Shown: positions 18,898-28,737, counted from the first letter of the stretch. The stretch is DNA of 64,000 nt from Cellulophaga sp. Hel_I_12 (GCF_000799565.1 NZ_JUHB01000001.1:2111501-2175500), one strand, 5' to 3'. Notes: generated by a model from the letters alone, not told the origin. Program-made: numbers and translations.

Positions 18898-21800
18898 TTA
18901 GAAGCTATATCTAAGTCCTAATTGCATTTGCCATCTTGATGAATTTAAGCCAGCATCATCAATAATATTTTTTGTATCTGGCGCACTAGCATTATACGTA
19001 AAATTAGGTGTAGTCCCATCTGATTGAAAACCTGCAAAATTTAACAATTGTACCTGGTTAAAGTTAGCAAATGTTCTAACTCCCCATTCTTTATTTAAAA
19101 GATTTGTAAAGTTAAATATATCAGCGGTAAATTCAATTCTATTTAGAGTTTTTCCTACCTGAAAACGAAATTCTTGGGCAAATTTTAAATCTAATATGTG
19201 TATCCAATCAGTTCTACTTGCATTTCTTTCTGCAAATTGACCTCTTCTATCACGTAAGTAATCATCACCTTCGATAAAAGCATCTAAAGCCGCCCACTGC
19301 TCAGCAGGGGTTGGTGTACCTGGTATTATTGTGCCACGATTTCTAAAGAAATCTAATTGAGCTTCTGCTTCATTTCTTGGCACATATGCTAATGCCGAAG
19401 CAAAAGCTCCAGTATCATTGATTAAACCACTACCGGCTACCACATAACTAAATGGCTCTCCTACTGCTCCTTCATAAAACAAACCTAATCTTGTTCTAAG
19501 ATTTTCAGTCCACTTTAATTCAACGGTAGAATTCGCAATAATACGGTGACCTGGTGAAAAATCAGATCTTGAAAGTACTGGTCTATTGGAGCCGTTTACA
19601 GTCTCTAAATTTTGCCATTGAGAACTGTTCTGTGACGACGTTGCATCTATTAATACATCCGAATCACCATAAGAATAAGTTGCCGAAGTTCTAATATCAA
19701 CTTTAGGTGTAAAAATATCTTTACTTAAAGTTCCACTAACATTATAAGAGCTACCTTCTCCAGTGTTTGAAGCCAAAAATATTTCATTGTAAGTACCGTC
19801 TAATCTTACGTTTCTATAATTTACTCTAGACCCTGCACCAGTTGTTTCAAATTGCGGGCCTGCTAAGTTTAAATTTTCATAAGCAATAGCCGTAATATTA
19901 TCATTCCAAATAAAATCAGTAGAAAGTGTAAAACCTCCTGGTAATTTTTGGTCGAATGCAATATTCATCTTCAAAATCTGGGGTAATTTAAAGTTTTCTT
20001 CAAACAAATCTATATTACCTCCTAAACCTCCTGTTCCAGGAGCTGGATTAGAAAACTGTTGATTTACATCTGGATTAAATGCAGGAACAGCACCACCTGA
20101 TAAATCCAAAAGACCAGCTGTTAATCCATTGTTGTTATATGCACCACCTGGCCAAACTAATGGAATCCTTGAAGTAAACACTCCTAATCCACCTCTTATT
20201 TGAGTTGAACGATCACCATTCACATCCCAATTAAAACCTACCCTTGGTGAAAAGTGTACATTTGCTTTAATTCCTTGACCAACTCTAGCTCCTTTTAAAT
20301 CTTTACCATTTGCTTCTAATAAAGCCACTGTTCTTGTATTAAAATCATCATTAGCTAAACCATCTGCCCAATAAGGAATATCAATTCGAGCTCCCATGGT
20401 AAATTTAAAATTATCTGTTACGTTAACAATGTCTTGTACATATAAACCAAACTGAAAAATATCAAATTCAGCCGCCCCTTCAGAGTTATCCCCTATACCT
20501 CCTAAAAGTGAGTATCCGCGACGAAATCTATTAGCACTTTGACCTGTTAAAAAGTCATTTAAACTACTAAATCTATAGTACCCAAAATTACGACCAAAAA
20601 ACACATTCTTTGCAGAAGAAAATTCGTTATTAGTTCCTATAGTAATAGTGTGAGGACCCGAATAAATCTCAAAATTATCGGTTATTGTTAGTACGCTTTG
20701 TTCTAACAAATTTGCAGTAGAAAAGGCTTCAGATCCAAAAAATATTCTATCGTTTGTAGATCCTGCACTAATTTCTACCGCTGGAAAAGGATTTCCAACA
20801 AAATTACGATCATCATTAACTGTAGTATAACCCACAACAAGATTGTTCGCCATATTATCCCCAATTTTAGAATTTAATTCTAAAGCTGTCGAATTTGTAG
20901 TTGAGGAAAAATCAATTGCTCCATTAAGAAAACTAATAGAGCCTTGGTTTGAACCAGGAGCATCGAATTCAACTGCCTTTACGTAACTGTGTTTTAAAGA
21001 AAGTTTATGATTTTCATTAATATTCCAGTCAATCTTAGCGATTAATTTATCACTTACAAGACTTGATGTATTATTTGCATATCCTCCTGGATTATATCCA
21101 TAGTTATTAACGAGAAAATCAGAAAGTTGCTGAAGATCTGCTGCCGTAGCAGCTCCTCTGTAGGTGCCTATATCAAAAGGCTGTGGTGTTTCATTATCTT
21201 GTCTTTCGTAATTAACGAAGTAGAATAATTTATCTTGTACAATTGGCCCTCCAACACGAATACCGTAAGTTTGGGCTGAAAATTCATCTAATTTAGTTCT
21301 CTCGTTATCTCCAGCTATGCCAACAGGTGTTTTACCAACCATATCCTGATTTCTATAAAATCCGTAAACAGAACCTTCCGTAGTGTTTGTTCCAGATTTA
21401 GTGATAGCATTGATACTAGCACCTGCAAAACCAGATTGTCTTACATCAAAAGGAGCTACGTTAATTTGAAATGATTCTATAGCATCTAATGAAATAGGGC
21501 TCACTCCTGTTTGACCACCATTGGTACCACTTCCAGCAAGACCAAATACATCATTATTGACAGCACCATCAATATAAATGGCATTATAACGATTGTTCTG
21601 CCCTGCAACAGAAATGATATTATCTCCAGAAACTTTAGCTTGTGGGGTAAGCCTAGCAAAATCAGAAATATCCCTGGAAATAGTAGGAAGGCTAGTAACT
21701 TGTCTTTGACTTACATTTGTTTCTGCGCCTGTTTTTCCTGAATCGAAAACACCATTAGCTTGTGCTACTACCACAATCTCGTCAAGTGCATTTAAGGCCT

Positions 21801-22125
21801 CACCTAATTGAGTGCTAATTCTTTGAGTATCTCCTAAATTCAAGAAGAGGTTATCATTTTTGTAATCCTCGTAACCGATATACGAAATTGTAATTTGATA
21901 AGGCCCACCAGTCCTCATGTTTGAGATTCTGTAATACCCATCAAAATCAGTTGCGGCTCCGTAGGTAGTTCCTGAAGGTGTGTGGATTGCCACAACGCTT
22001 GCTCCTGGTAACGGCTCGCCTGTTTGGTCAGTTACTTGCCCACCAATGGAAGCTGTAGTAACCCCTTGTGAAAATGCAATTGCCGTAAATAAAAATGCGA
22101 CAATCGCGAAGTACATTTTTTTCAT
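18898..22125 (-). CDS. Oar-like TonB-dependent receptor
   Basis: The mature-type signal peptide is MKKMYFAIVAFLFTAIAFSQG. A carboxypeptidase-regulatory-like domain (about residues 22-105, GGQVTDQTGEPLPGASV) comes next, then a plug domain (about 120-240, FARLTPQAKVSGDNIISVAGQNNRYNAIYIDGAVNNDVFG) and a long barrel ending WQMQLGLRYSF, 1,075 residues in all. Plug sequence and length place it with the Oar / OmpA-related receptors rather than SusC or siderophore receptors; Myxococcus Oar is linked to protease-protein and signal export. The frame continues upstream to a TTG at 22164, but the ATG at 22125 gives the proper signal peptide. It is monocistronic, with a terminator behind it and a palindrome 40 bases in front. 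Confidence 0.92.
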   Translation of the reverse strand: MKKMYFAIVAFLFTAIAFSQGVTTASIGGQVTDQTGEPLPGASVVAIHTPSGTTYGAATDFDGYYRISNMRTGGPYQITISYIGYEDYKNDNLFLNLGDTQRISTQLGEALNALDEIVVVAQANGVFDSGKTGAETNVSQRQVTSLPTISRDISDFARLTPQAKVSGDNIISVAGQNNRYNAIYIDGAVNNDVFGLAGSGTNGGQTGVSPISLDAIESFQINVAPFDVRQSGFAGASINAITKSGTNTTEGSVYGFYRNQDMVGKTPVGIAGDNERTKLDEFSAQTYGIRVGGPIVQDKLFYFVNYERQDNETPQPFDIGTYRGAATAADLQQLSDFLVNNYGYNPGGYANNTSSLVSDKLIAKIDWNINENHKLSLKHSYVKAVEFDAPGSNQGSISFLNGAIDFSSTTNSTALELNSKIGDNMANNLVVGYTTVNDDRNFVGNPFPAVEISAGSTNDRIFFGSEAFSTANLLEQSVLTITDNFEIYSGPHTITIGTNNEFSSAKNVFFGRNFGYYRFSSLNDFLTGQSANRFRRGYSLLGGIGDNSEGAAEFDIFQFGLYVQDIVNVTDNFKFTMGARIDIPYWADGLANDDFNTRTVALLEANGKDLKGARVGQGIKANVHFSPRVGFNWDVNGDRSTQIRGGLGVFTSRIPLVWPGGAYNNNGLTAGLLDLSGGAVPAFNPDVNQQFSNPAPGTGGLGGNIDLFEENFKLPQILKMNIAFDQKLPGGFTLSTDFIWNDNITAIAYENLNLAGPQFETTGAGSRVNYRNVRLDGTYNEIFLASNTGEGSSYNVSGTLSKDIFTPKVDIRTSATYSYGDSDVLIDATSSQNSSQWQNLETVNGSNRPVLSRSDFSPGHRIIANSTVELKWTENLRTRLGLFYEGAVGEPFSYVVAGSGLINDTGAFASALAYVPRNEAEAQLDFFRNRGTIIPGTPTPAEQWAALDAFIEGDDYLRDRRGQFAERNASRTDWIHILDLKFAQEFRFQVGKTLNRIEFTADIFNFTNLLNKEWGVRTFANFNQVQLLNFAGFQSDGTTPNFTYNASAPDTKNIIDDAGLNSSRWQMQLGLRYSF

Positions 22126-22164
22126 TTTTCTAAGTGTTATTTTTAGTTTTTTATTTTGTTGCAA

Positions 22165-22186
22165 AAGTGTAACATTTATTACACTT
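22165..22186. promoter_or_regulatory. Perfect palindrome upstream of the Oar-like receptor (candidate operator)
   Basis: AAGTGTAA-N6-TTACACTT, a perfect 8+8 inverted repeat, ends 40 bases before the receptor ATG. It lies between the ATG and a perfect minus-strand -7 element at 22218-22225, so it would be inside the leader or next to a second weak -7 box (CACTTTTG). Confidence 0.5.
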
Positions 22187-22217
22187 GAACATTAACAAAA
22201 CGTTAAATTAGTTTTGC

Positions 22218-22225
22218 CAAAATTA
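22218..22225 (-). promoter_or_regulatory. Candidate -7 element for the Oar-like receptor
   Basis: Minus-strand TAATTTTG is an exact TANNTTTG match, 92 bases before the ATG. The resulting leader would carry the palindrome at 22165-22186. Confidence 0.4.
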
Positions 22226-22299
22226 ACATAAAAAAAGAAACTTAAACCTTGAAAAAGAAGAAGTTATTAGACTTTATTAAGAAATTTGATAATTACTAT

Positions 22300-23937
22300 T
22301 TAAATCTTAAAATTATGCAAAAGATTCAATGTAGAAGCGTCATGTTTAGACATTTCTGAGTTTTCAATATCATTTAATACTGTTGTCGCGAGTTGCTTTC
22401 CTAATTCAACACCCCACTGGTCGTAACTAAAAATATTCCAAACCACCCCTTGTACAAATATTTTATGCTCGTACATGGCGATAAGCGCTCCTAAGCTTTT
22501 GGGCGTTAGGGAATTAATCAATATCGTATTTGTAGGATTATTGCCTTTAAAAACTTTAAAAGGAATTAACTTTTCAACAGCACTAGACGTCATTTTCGAC
22601 GTAGAAAGCTCTTTTTTTACCTCCTCAGCTTCTTTGCCATTCATCAAGGCTTCGGTTTGAGCAAAAAAGTTAGCCATTAACTTGTTGTGGTGATCTTTCT
22701 CTCCATAAAGAGAGTGTTTATAGCCAATAAAATCAGTTGGAATTAGCTTTGTACCTTGATGTATTAGTTGAAAAAAAGCATGCTGGGCATTAGTTCCTGG
22801 CTCTCCCCAAATAATAGTTCCGGTTTGGTAATTAACCACATCTCCGTTCCTATCTACGCTTTTGCCATTGCTTTCCATGATACCTTGTTGAAGGTAGGCC
22901 GAAAAACGACTTAAATATTGTGTATAGGGAATAATAGCTTCCGTCTCTGCCCCGTGAAAATTATTATACCAAATGCTTAACAAGCCCAAAATAACGGGTA
23001 TATTATCCTCAAAATCTGCTGTTTTAAAATGTTCATCCATTTCGTTAGCACCAACTAATAGCGCATCAAAATTTTCATAACCTACAGCTAATGCAATAGA
23101 AAGACCTACCGCACTCCATAAAGAAAAACGACCACCAACCCAATCCCACATGGGAAATACGTTTTCGGCTGAAATACCAAACTCACTTATTTTTTCGGTA
23201 TTGGTAGATACGGCAGCAAAATGCCTGGCAACATCGGCTTGAGTGGCGTGTTGTAGAAACCATTTTTTAATGGTGGTTGCATTGCTCAAAGTTTCTTGTG
23301 TGGTAAAAGTTTTTGAAACCACCACAAATAAGGTCGTTTCAGGATTTAAGTATTTTAAGGTCTCAAAAACATGATCACCATCGACATTACTTACAAAGTG
23401 CATTTTTAAATGATTTCCATAAAACTTTAAGCCCTCTACCACCATAGCAGGCCCTAGGTCAGATCCGCCAATGCCAATATTTACCACATCAGTAAAAGCT
23501 TTTCCTGTAAATCCTTTTTTTGCTCCTGAAATAATGGCTTCTGAAAACGTTTTAATCCTATTTTTTACTTCATAAACTTCGGGCATAACGTTAGCGCCAT
23601 CTACCAAAACCGAGTTGGTTTTCTTAGCTCTCAAAGCCGTATGCAAAACCGCACGATTTTCAGTTTCATTAATAAGAACTCCTGAAAAATAATCTTGAAT
23701 AGCTTCTTTCAAGTGCACTTCCTCCGCTAATTCTAAGACTAACTGAATGGTTTCTGAAGATATTCTATTTTTGGAAAAATCAACTAAAAAATCATTCCAA
23801 GTAATGCTAAAATCTAATGCTCTATTGGAATTGGTATTAAAGTACTCCTTAATTTGATGGTCTTTCGTTGCTTCAAAATGTGCTTCTAATTTTTTCCACG
23901 CCTTTGTTGTCGTCGGATTGATCGATTGTAATGCCAT
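22300..23937 (-). CDS. pgi: Glucose-6-phosphate isomerase
   Basis: Interconverts glucose-6-phosphate and fructose-6-phosphate in glycolysis and gluconeogenesis; cytoplasmic. At 545 residues it is the long, E. coli/eukaryote-type PGI. SIS-domain motifs are visible: [28 protein letters not shown], the active-site stretch [24 protein letters not shown] (catalytic Glu and His), and the C-terminal [16 protein letters not shown] signature (here [13 protein letters not shown]). It begins two bases after the stop of the M23 peptidase gene and is the last gene of the tdo/M23/pgi unit. Confidence 0.98.
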   Translation of the reverse strand: MALQSINPTTTKAWKKLEAHFEATKDHQIKEYFNTNSNRALDFSITWNDFLVDFSKNRISSETIQLVLELAEEVHLKEAIQDYFSGVLINETENRAVLHTALRAKKTNSVLVDGANVMPEVYEVKNRIKTFSEAIISGAKKGFTGKAFTDVVNIGIGGSDLGPAMVVEGLKFYGNHLKMHFVSNVDGDHVFETLKYLNPETTLFVVVSKTFTTQETLSNATTIKKWFLQHATQADVARHFAAVSTNTEKISEFGISAENVFPMWDWVGGRFSLWSAVGLSIALAVGYENFDALLVGANEMDEHFKTADFEDNIPVILGLLSIWYNNFHGAETEAIIPYTQYLSRFSAYLQQGIMESNGKSVDRNGDVVNYQTGTIIWGEPGTNAQHAFFQLIHQGTKLIPTDFIGYKHSLYGEKDHHNKLMANFFAQTEALMNGKEAEEVKKELSTSKMTSSAVEKLIPFKVFKGNNPTNTILINSLTPKSLGALIAMYEHKIFVQGVVWNIFSYDQWGVELGKQLATTVLNDIENSEMSKHDASTLNLLHNFKI

Positions 23938-23939
23938 TA

Positions 23940-25214
23940 TTAATTTTCTGTTATCAGTTGGTTATCTAAAGTAACCTCAGTATAAGGAATACTATCTAAT
24001 TTTGATTTTAAAGGCGCTATAAACGCTAAATACTTTGTTTTCAATGAGTCTGCAATAGGATCCGCTACAGGAAGTTTTTCTCTTAGAGGGTCTACTTGCA
24101 CTCCGTTTTTCCAAAAGCGATAACAAACGTGGGGACCACCTGAATTTCCCGTCATTCCAATCCAACCGATAACATCGCCTTGTTTTACATACTGCCCCTT
24201 TTTTACATTTTGGTTTTTCATATGTAAATACTGGGTACTATAAGTTCCGTTGTGTTTTATTTTTACAAACTTTCCGTTCCCTCCCCTACGGGTTGATTCT
24301 TCAACAGTACCATTAGCGGTAGCAATAATAGGAGTCCCCATAGGTGCGGCATAATCGGTGCCTTTATGTGGCCTAACTTTATAGCCATAATAGGCAATTC
24401 TTCTATTTAAATTGTAACGCGAAGAAATTCTTACCTTTTTAAATTCTACAGGAGCAATTAAAAAGGTTCTTCTCAAATTTTTAGCCTCTTCATTATAGTA
24501 TTCTGTTACCTTATTTAAGGAATCAATTTGATAGGCAAAAGAATAGAATGATTCTCCATTATGTTCAAAATAAGCAGCTTCAATAGGTTCTGCTCCAGCA
24601 TAAATAGTATCGTTTATATATTTTTCTTTGTAAAAAACTTTAAATTTATCTCCCTTTTGCAATCTAAAAAAATCAATAGACCAAGCATAAATTTCAGATA
24701 AATTATTCGTGACCATATAATCTATACCTTGCTCATTTATCGCTACTGATAAATTAGAATTTATGACTCCAGAGGCCACTCTGTCTACATATTTTACATT
24801 CTTTTTACTTCTATAGGCGTTTATAGAATCTCTTAAATCTAATACGGTATAGTTTATTTTATCGTCTTCGTAAATAAAAAATTGAGCAACTTCTGAAGTA
24901 TCTTTAGATTTTAAAATGGCATAAGGCTTACCCACATTAAATTTACGAACATCAAATGTATCTTTAAATTCAGTCGAAATTCTGAATATTTTTTGATAAT
25001 CTACCTTATTCTTTAGCATTAAATCGCCAAAAATATCGCCCTTACGAACGGTGTCTCTTAAAACTACAAAATCGTTTAAATTAAAACCATAAGCTTCAAT
25101 CACGACTGGTTTTTCTATTATTTCTACTTTTTCATTAGCATCGTTTGATATTTTTTCGTCTTTACATGAAGCTATAAGAAGACAGCTTAGCAGTATGATA
25201 TAAATTCTCTGCAT
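23940..25214 (-). CDS. M23 family metallopeptidase lipoprotein with Cys in place of a zinc His
   Basis: The 424-residue lipoprotein (Cys17 in LLIASC) has an N-terminal region resembling the OapA/LysM-like domain of periplasmic cross-link peptidases. The C-terminal M23 (LytM) domain spans about 275-385. The first metal motif is intact (His283-x3-Asp287, [14 protein letters not shown]), as are the His331 region (YLHMKN) and catalytic His362. The usual HxH is His362-Val-Cys364 ([12 protein letters not shown]), so the third zinc ligand would be a cysteine. Its expected role is cleaving peptidoglycan peptide bonds during growth. It sits between tdo and pgi with gaps of three and two bases. Confidence 0.9.
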   Translation of the reverse strand: MQRIYIILLSCLLIASCKDEKISNDANEKVEIIEKPVVIEAYGFNLNDFVVLRDTVRKGDIFGDLMLKNKVDYQKIFRISTEFKDTFDVRKFNVGKPYAILKSKDTSEVAQFFIYEDDKINYTVLDLRDSINAYRSKKNVKYVDRVASGVINSNLSVAINEQGIDYMVTNNLSEIYAWSIDFFRLQKGDKFKVFYKEKYINDTIYAGAEPIEAAYFEHNGESFYSFAYQIDSLNKVTEYYNEEAKNLRRTFLIAPVEFKKVRISSRYNLNRRIAYYGYKVRPHKGTDYAAPMGTPIIATANGTVEESTRRGGNGKFVKIKHNGTYSTQYLHMKNQNVKKGQYVKQGDVIGWIGMTGNSGGPHVCYRFWKNGVQVDPLREKLPVADPIADSLKTKYLAFIAPLKSKLDSIPYTEVTLDNQLITEN

Positions 25215-25217
25215 CTT

Positions 25218-26219
25218 TTAATTTTCTATTTTTTCGGGGTTAAAGATATGGTCTATCCATTGTTTTCCCCAATCATTTAACTCATCTTTAGAATATAATT
25301 CTGGAAAAAAAATAACTTTTTGAAAACTTGGCGGTAAATATTCTTTCCAGTTGGTGCCTCCCGTAGCGTCAATTGGTTTTTTATCTTTCGCTAAATATTT
25401 ATACGCTGAACCCAAGTGCATTAATGGCCAGTTAACATTGGCATTCAAATCTAAATCTTTTAAAGCCTTAATCAACTCTTTATTTTCACGATCTTCTGTT
25501 GGTAATTGCAGGTATTTATGATAGATTGTTTTATTTTCTATTTGCTTTGCAATTCGTATAAATCTTGGCGTATAGCGGTATTCAAATTGTTTTAAGGTTA
25601 AGGTTTTTTCACCCGTATCTTTATCCGTTGCCCCTTTTTTCCAATATATATTTTCGTACAAATCCTCGATACTGTTTTCCGAAGAGAAAGAGTTTCTTTG
25701 GGTATGATGCACTAAATTTTCTAAAGGAGTGGCATACATTTCAATCATTCTATATTGGGCAGACTGAAAACCGCTAGCGGGCAAAAGCGCCATTCTAAAC
25801 TGAAGAAATTGCTCACGCTGCATACCAGTGATCATCACTCCAAATGAAGATATTAACACCTTAAAATAACTATTAATCCGATTTGCCTTTTCAACAAAAA
25901 AAGCTATTTCTTGCGTTTTATCGTCTACCAATTGCTTCTGCTCATGCAAAATTAGTTTAAAATACAATTCAGTAATTTGATGATACATGATAAAAATCTC
26001 TTCATCAGGAAAGTGTGTTCTGGGTATTTGAAGGCTCAAAAGGGTGTCTAAGTGTATATAGTCCCAGTATGTTAAATAACGCTCGTACAAAAGACCATCC
26101 AGGTACGAGCTGAGGTCCTGACCAGAATCTTTATACTTCTCTTCTAGTTTTGATATTTGCAGCTTTATATTTTCGTTATTTTCCAAATTAAGAAAATTTA
26201 ATTGACAGCATAACACCAT
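25218..26219 (-). CDS. kynA: Tryptophan 2,3-dioxygenase family protein
   Basis: The 333-residue heme dioxygenase opens the indole ring of tryptophan to N-formylkynurenine, first step of the kynurenine pathway; cytoplasmic. The family signature is clear at residues 76-93 (FIMYHQITELYFKLILHE), with His80 at the position of the active-site histidine. LTYWDYIHLDTLLSLQ just before it and GGTNWKEYLPP near the C-terminus (substrate-loop GTGG-like region, here DATGGTNW) also fit. Length is slightly over the usual 280-310 because of a longer N-terminus. It is the first gene of a tight operon with the M23 peptidase and pgi. A -7 element inside an inverted repeat lies directly upstream. Confidence 0.93.
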   Translation of the reverse strand: MVLCCQLNFLNLENNENIKLQISKLEEKYKDSGQDLSSYLDGLLYERYLTYWDYIHLDTLLSLQIPRTHFPDEEIFIMYHQITELYFKLILHEQKQLVDDKTQEIAFFVEKANRINSYFKVLISSFGVMITGMQREQFLQFRMALLPASGFQSAQYRMIEMYATPLENLVHHTQRNSFSSENSIEDLYENIYWKKGATDKDTGEKTLTLKQFEYRYTPRFIRIAKQIENKTIYHKYLQLPTEDRENKELIKALKDLDLNANVNWPLMHLGSAYKYLAKDKKPIDATGGTNWKEYLPPSFQKVIFFPELYSKDELNDWGKQWIDHIFNPEKIEN

Positions 26220-26220
26220 C

Positions 26221-26244
26221 TATGTTATGGACAAAAATAACATA
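26221..26244. promoter_or_regulatory. Inverted repeat around the tdo -7 element (candidate operator)
   Basis: TATGTTAT-N8-ATAACATA is a perfect 8+8 repeat that starts one base upstream of the tdo ATG and encloses the -7 element at 26232-26239. A protein bound here would block the promoter and start codon. Confidence 0.5.
26232..26239 (-). promoter_or_regulatory. Candidate -7 element of the tdo/M23/pgi operon
   Basis: Minus-strand TATTTTTG, an exact TANNTTTG match 12 bases before the ATG. It lies inside the palindrome 26221-26244. Confidence 0.45.
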
Positions 26245-26319
26245 AAGTTTAAGCTATTAATACTGTACCTTGTAATTATTACCAGAGATTCTTCAAAAAA
26301 GAACCTATACCCGAAAAAA

Positions 26320-27099
26320 TCAATCCATTATAATTTTAAATTGATTCTCTAAGCCATTGTATCCATCTAAATCTGCTTTAATAGATCCTACCGCAATATC
26401 TGCTTTTATTCGTATCGGAATTTTGTTTAAATCGTTAGAAACCCAAAGTGATAGACTTTCTTCTTCTTTAAAAACTCGACCAGATTGTACATAAGGTCTA
26501 AATTTTAAACATTGTACTTTTCCGTATTTAGTTTTTAAGGTATCGATACCTAAATACTTTAATTTAAATTGAAAAATACCATCATCATCATACAACATGT
26601 CTAACTTTATAAACTCACCTATGACTAAATCTTCGAAATCATAATTTTTCCGAATGTAATAGAAAGCTGAAATTAAATCTTGTACTCTATTGGTTATGGT
26701 AAAGTTTTGCTTTTTATTATTTTTTTTATCGTTTAGCTCGGCCTGTTTTTTGGTGTAATCATAATTAATTTCAATATCCTTGGTATAGCCACCTTCATCT
26801 ATTTTTCGAACAAACCTATAGGGTTTACCATCTTCTTTATCAAAATAACTTTCGTAAACATCATCTACCTTATAAAAAATTCGCGCAGCTCCAGTAGTTT
26901 TACCTTCACCTCGAACCTTATACACACTTTTTCCATTCAAATTATCATTGGTTAAATGTAATGTTGCAGAACTTGCATTAAATATTCCATAATGAATTCT
27001 AAACTTAAGCCATTCTCCCGATGTGAAAGGGGTACTTGTCTCCTGAGAAAAAGCACCTATACTCCAAATAGTTAAAACAAAAACTACTATTTTCTTCAT
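26320..27099 (-). CDS. DUF3108 domain-containing periplasmic protein
   Basis: The 259-residue protein has a signal peptide (MKKIVVFVLTIWSIGAFSQ). The rest matches the DUF3108 pattern: FTSGEWLKFRIHYGIFNASSATL at the N-terminus, VRGEGKTTGAARIFYKVDDVYESYFDKEDGKPYRF, DLISAFYYIR, and a C-terminal LWVSNDLNKIPIRIKADIAVGSIKADL. The fold is related to lipoprotein-carrier-like beta barrels, and the function is unknown. It lies 100 bases from the tdo start on the same strand but with no obvious shared promoter, and is preceded by a 474-base region without a convincing gene. Confidence 0.88.
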   Translation of the reverse strand: MKKIVVFVLTIWSIGAFSQETSTPFTSGEWLKFRIHYGIFNASSATLHLTNDNLNGKSVYKVRGEGKTTGAARIFYKVDDVYESYFDKEDGKPYRFVRKIDEGGYTKDIEINYDYTKKQAELNDKKNNKKQNFTITNRVQDLISAFYYIRKNYDFEDLVIGEFIKLDMLYDDDGIFQFKLKYLGIDTLKTKYGKVQCLKFRPYVQSGRVFKEEESLSLWVSNDLNKIPIRIKADIAVGSIKADLDGYNGLENQFKIIMD

Positions 27100-27573
27100 A
27101 TTTTTTTAGCTTGGATGATGCCTCAAAAAAATCAACACCATTTTTTTAATGAAAAGGCTAATATGGTAAAATTAGCAAAAACTTTTTTTACAATATCTGC
27201 ATTATCCGTATAGATAAACAAAATTTATTCCAAAGTATTGTGTAGGTGTTTTTTCCTTTCAACATTCTCTTTAAAATTAACAGAAAATAGCTCAAATAGT
27301 CATCGTAAAAAGATGTAGAGTAGCTATCTGAATAAGTTTCCTTCATAAAAAAAGCCCAGTGTTTCCACTGGGCTTTCCCTAAATAACCAACCAAACTTTA
27401 AATTATGAAAAACCAATACTTAAAGTTAATAAGGGAACCACCCCTTATTTGATAACAAATTTAAAACAAAGCTTGAAATTAAAAATGCTTTTAACGTACT
27501 TTAACTATAGTCTTAACAGTATTTTATAGATTGGTATTAGAATTTTAATTTTTAATTAAGATTTGTATCATTC
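27100..27573. other. 474-base region with no convincing protein gene
   Basis: Contents: the hairpin at 27347-27376, a plus-strand 15-codon ORF at 27405-27452 (MKNQYLKLIREPPLI) preceded by an AACCAACCAAAC/TTTAAATT leader-like stretch, and a weak hairpin AATAAGGG-N6-CCCTTATT at 27428-27449. A minus-strand 68-codon ORF (27188-27394) is low-complexity in composition, reads through the hairpin and looks non-coding. Confidence 0.5.
27347..27376 (-). terminator. Hairpin, likely terminator of hppD
   Basis: An 11-bp perfect stem (AAAGCCCAGTG / CACTGGGCTTT) with a TTTC (GAAA on minus) loop and seven Ts after it on the minus strand. It lies about 200 bases past the hppD stop. On the plus strand it is immediately followed by a leader-like stretch and a 15-codon ORF, so a plus-strand role is possible. 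Confidence 0.7.
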
Positions 27574-28737
27574 TTAAAGGGTGCCTCTCGCGGCCTGTTC
27601 TCTTTCAATCGCTTCAAAAAGTGCTTTAAAATTACCCACTCCAAATGACTGCGCCCCTTTACGCTGAATAATTTCAATAAATAAAGTGGGCCTGTCGACG
27701 ATGGTTTTGGTAAATAATTGCAATAAATATCCTTCTTCATCTCTATCGATAAGAATACCGTGTTTTTTTAGTACTTCAACATCTTCATCGATATCTCCAA
27801 CACGTTCTAGTAAATCGTCATAATATTCTTCTGGTACGTACAAAAACTCTACGCCACGATCTCGCATAGCACTTACCGTAGCCACAATATCATCTGTCGC
27901 CAAGGCCATGTGCTGCACTCCAGGGCCGTTGTAAAAATCTAAATATTCTTCAATTTGTGACTTCTTTTTGCCCTTTGCGGGTTCATTTATCGGAAATTTT
28001 ATACGTCCGTTGCCATTACTCATCACCTTACTCATCAAGGCAGTATAATCAGTAGCAATATCATCATCTACGAACGAAACTATTTGTGCAAAACCCATTA
28101 CTTCACCATAAAATTTACACCAGGTATTCATTTCATTCCAACCAACATTGCCCACCATGTGGTCTATAAACTTTAAACCTGTTGGTTCTGGATTATAATG
28201 TGATTCCCATTTTCTGAATCCTGGTAAAAAAATACCATTATAATTTTTACGTTCTACAAATATGTGCACCGTTTCACCGTAAGTATAGATACCTGAACGA
28301 ACCACGTAGCCATTTTCATCTTCCTCTTTGGTAGGTTGCAAATAAGGTTTGGCCCCTCTTTTGGTGGTTTCTTCAAAAGCTTTGGCAGCATCTTCTACCC
28401 ATAAAGCAACTACTTTAACCCCATCTCCATGTTCGTTAATATGTGCATTTATTTCTCCGTCTTTTAACAATGGAGTCGTCAATACTAAGCGTATTTTATC
28501 TTGTCTTAAAACATAGGACACCCTGTCTTTTACACCGGTTTCTAAACCGGCATAGGCCTCAGATTGAAAGCCAAAGGCCGTTTTATAAAAATGGGCGGAT
28601 TGCTTTGCATTCCCTACGTAGAGCTCTACGTAGTCCGTACCAAGTAATGGCAAAAAATCCTCCGCCTCTTTGAATAATTTTTTTAAAGAATATTCTGTAT
28701 TTTTTAAATCTTTTAAGTTTTTTATTTCTGCTGCCAT
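27574..28737 (-). CDS. hppD: 4-hydroxyphenylpyruvate dioxygenase
   Basis: Converts 4-hydroxyphenylpyruvate to homogentisate in tyrosine and phenylalanine breakdown; a non-heme Fe(II) enzyme of the cytoplasm. The 387-residue length and two vicinal-oxygen-chelate modules are normal. The iron ligands are His193 (FIDHMVGN), His276 (GVQHMALATDD) and Glu355 (LFIEIIQRKG), and the C-terminal helix GVGNFKALFEAIEREQAARG that closes the active site is present. It is transcribed alone. A 16-bp palindrome at 28854-28869 overlaps a near-consensus -7 box 130 bases upstream. Together with tdo it indicates aromatic amino-acid catabolism. Confidence 0.97.
   Translation of the reverse strand: MAAEIKNLKDLKNTEYSLKKLFKEAEDFLPLLGTDYVELYVGNAKQSAHFYKTAFGFQSEAYAGLETGVKDRVSYVLRQDKIRLVLTTPLLKDGEINAHINEHGDGVKVVALWVEDAAKAFEETTKRGAKPYLQPTKEEDENGYVVRSGIYTYGETVHIFVERKNYNGIFLPGFRKWESHYNPEPTGLKFIDHMVGNVGWNEMNTWCKFYGEVMGFAQIVSFVDDDIATDYTALMSKVMSNGNGRIKFPINEPAKGKKKSQIEEYLDFYNGPGVQHMALATDDIVATVSAMRDRGVEFLYVPEEYYDDLLERVGDIDEDVEVLKKHGILIDRDEEGYLLQLFTKTIVDRPTLFIEIIQRKGAQSFGVGNFKALFEAIEREQAARGTL

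Noticed and set aside
27188..27394. 68-codon minus-strand ORF as a small gene
   Set aside because: It reads straight through the 11-bp terminator hairpin, has no plausible promoter and its translation has no recognisable fold or bias.
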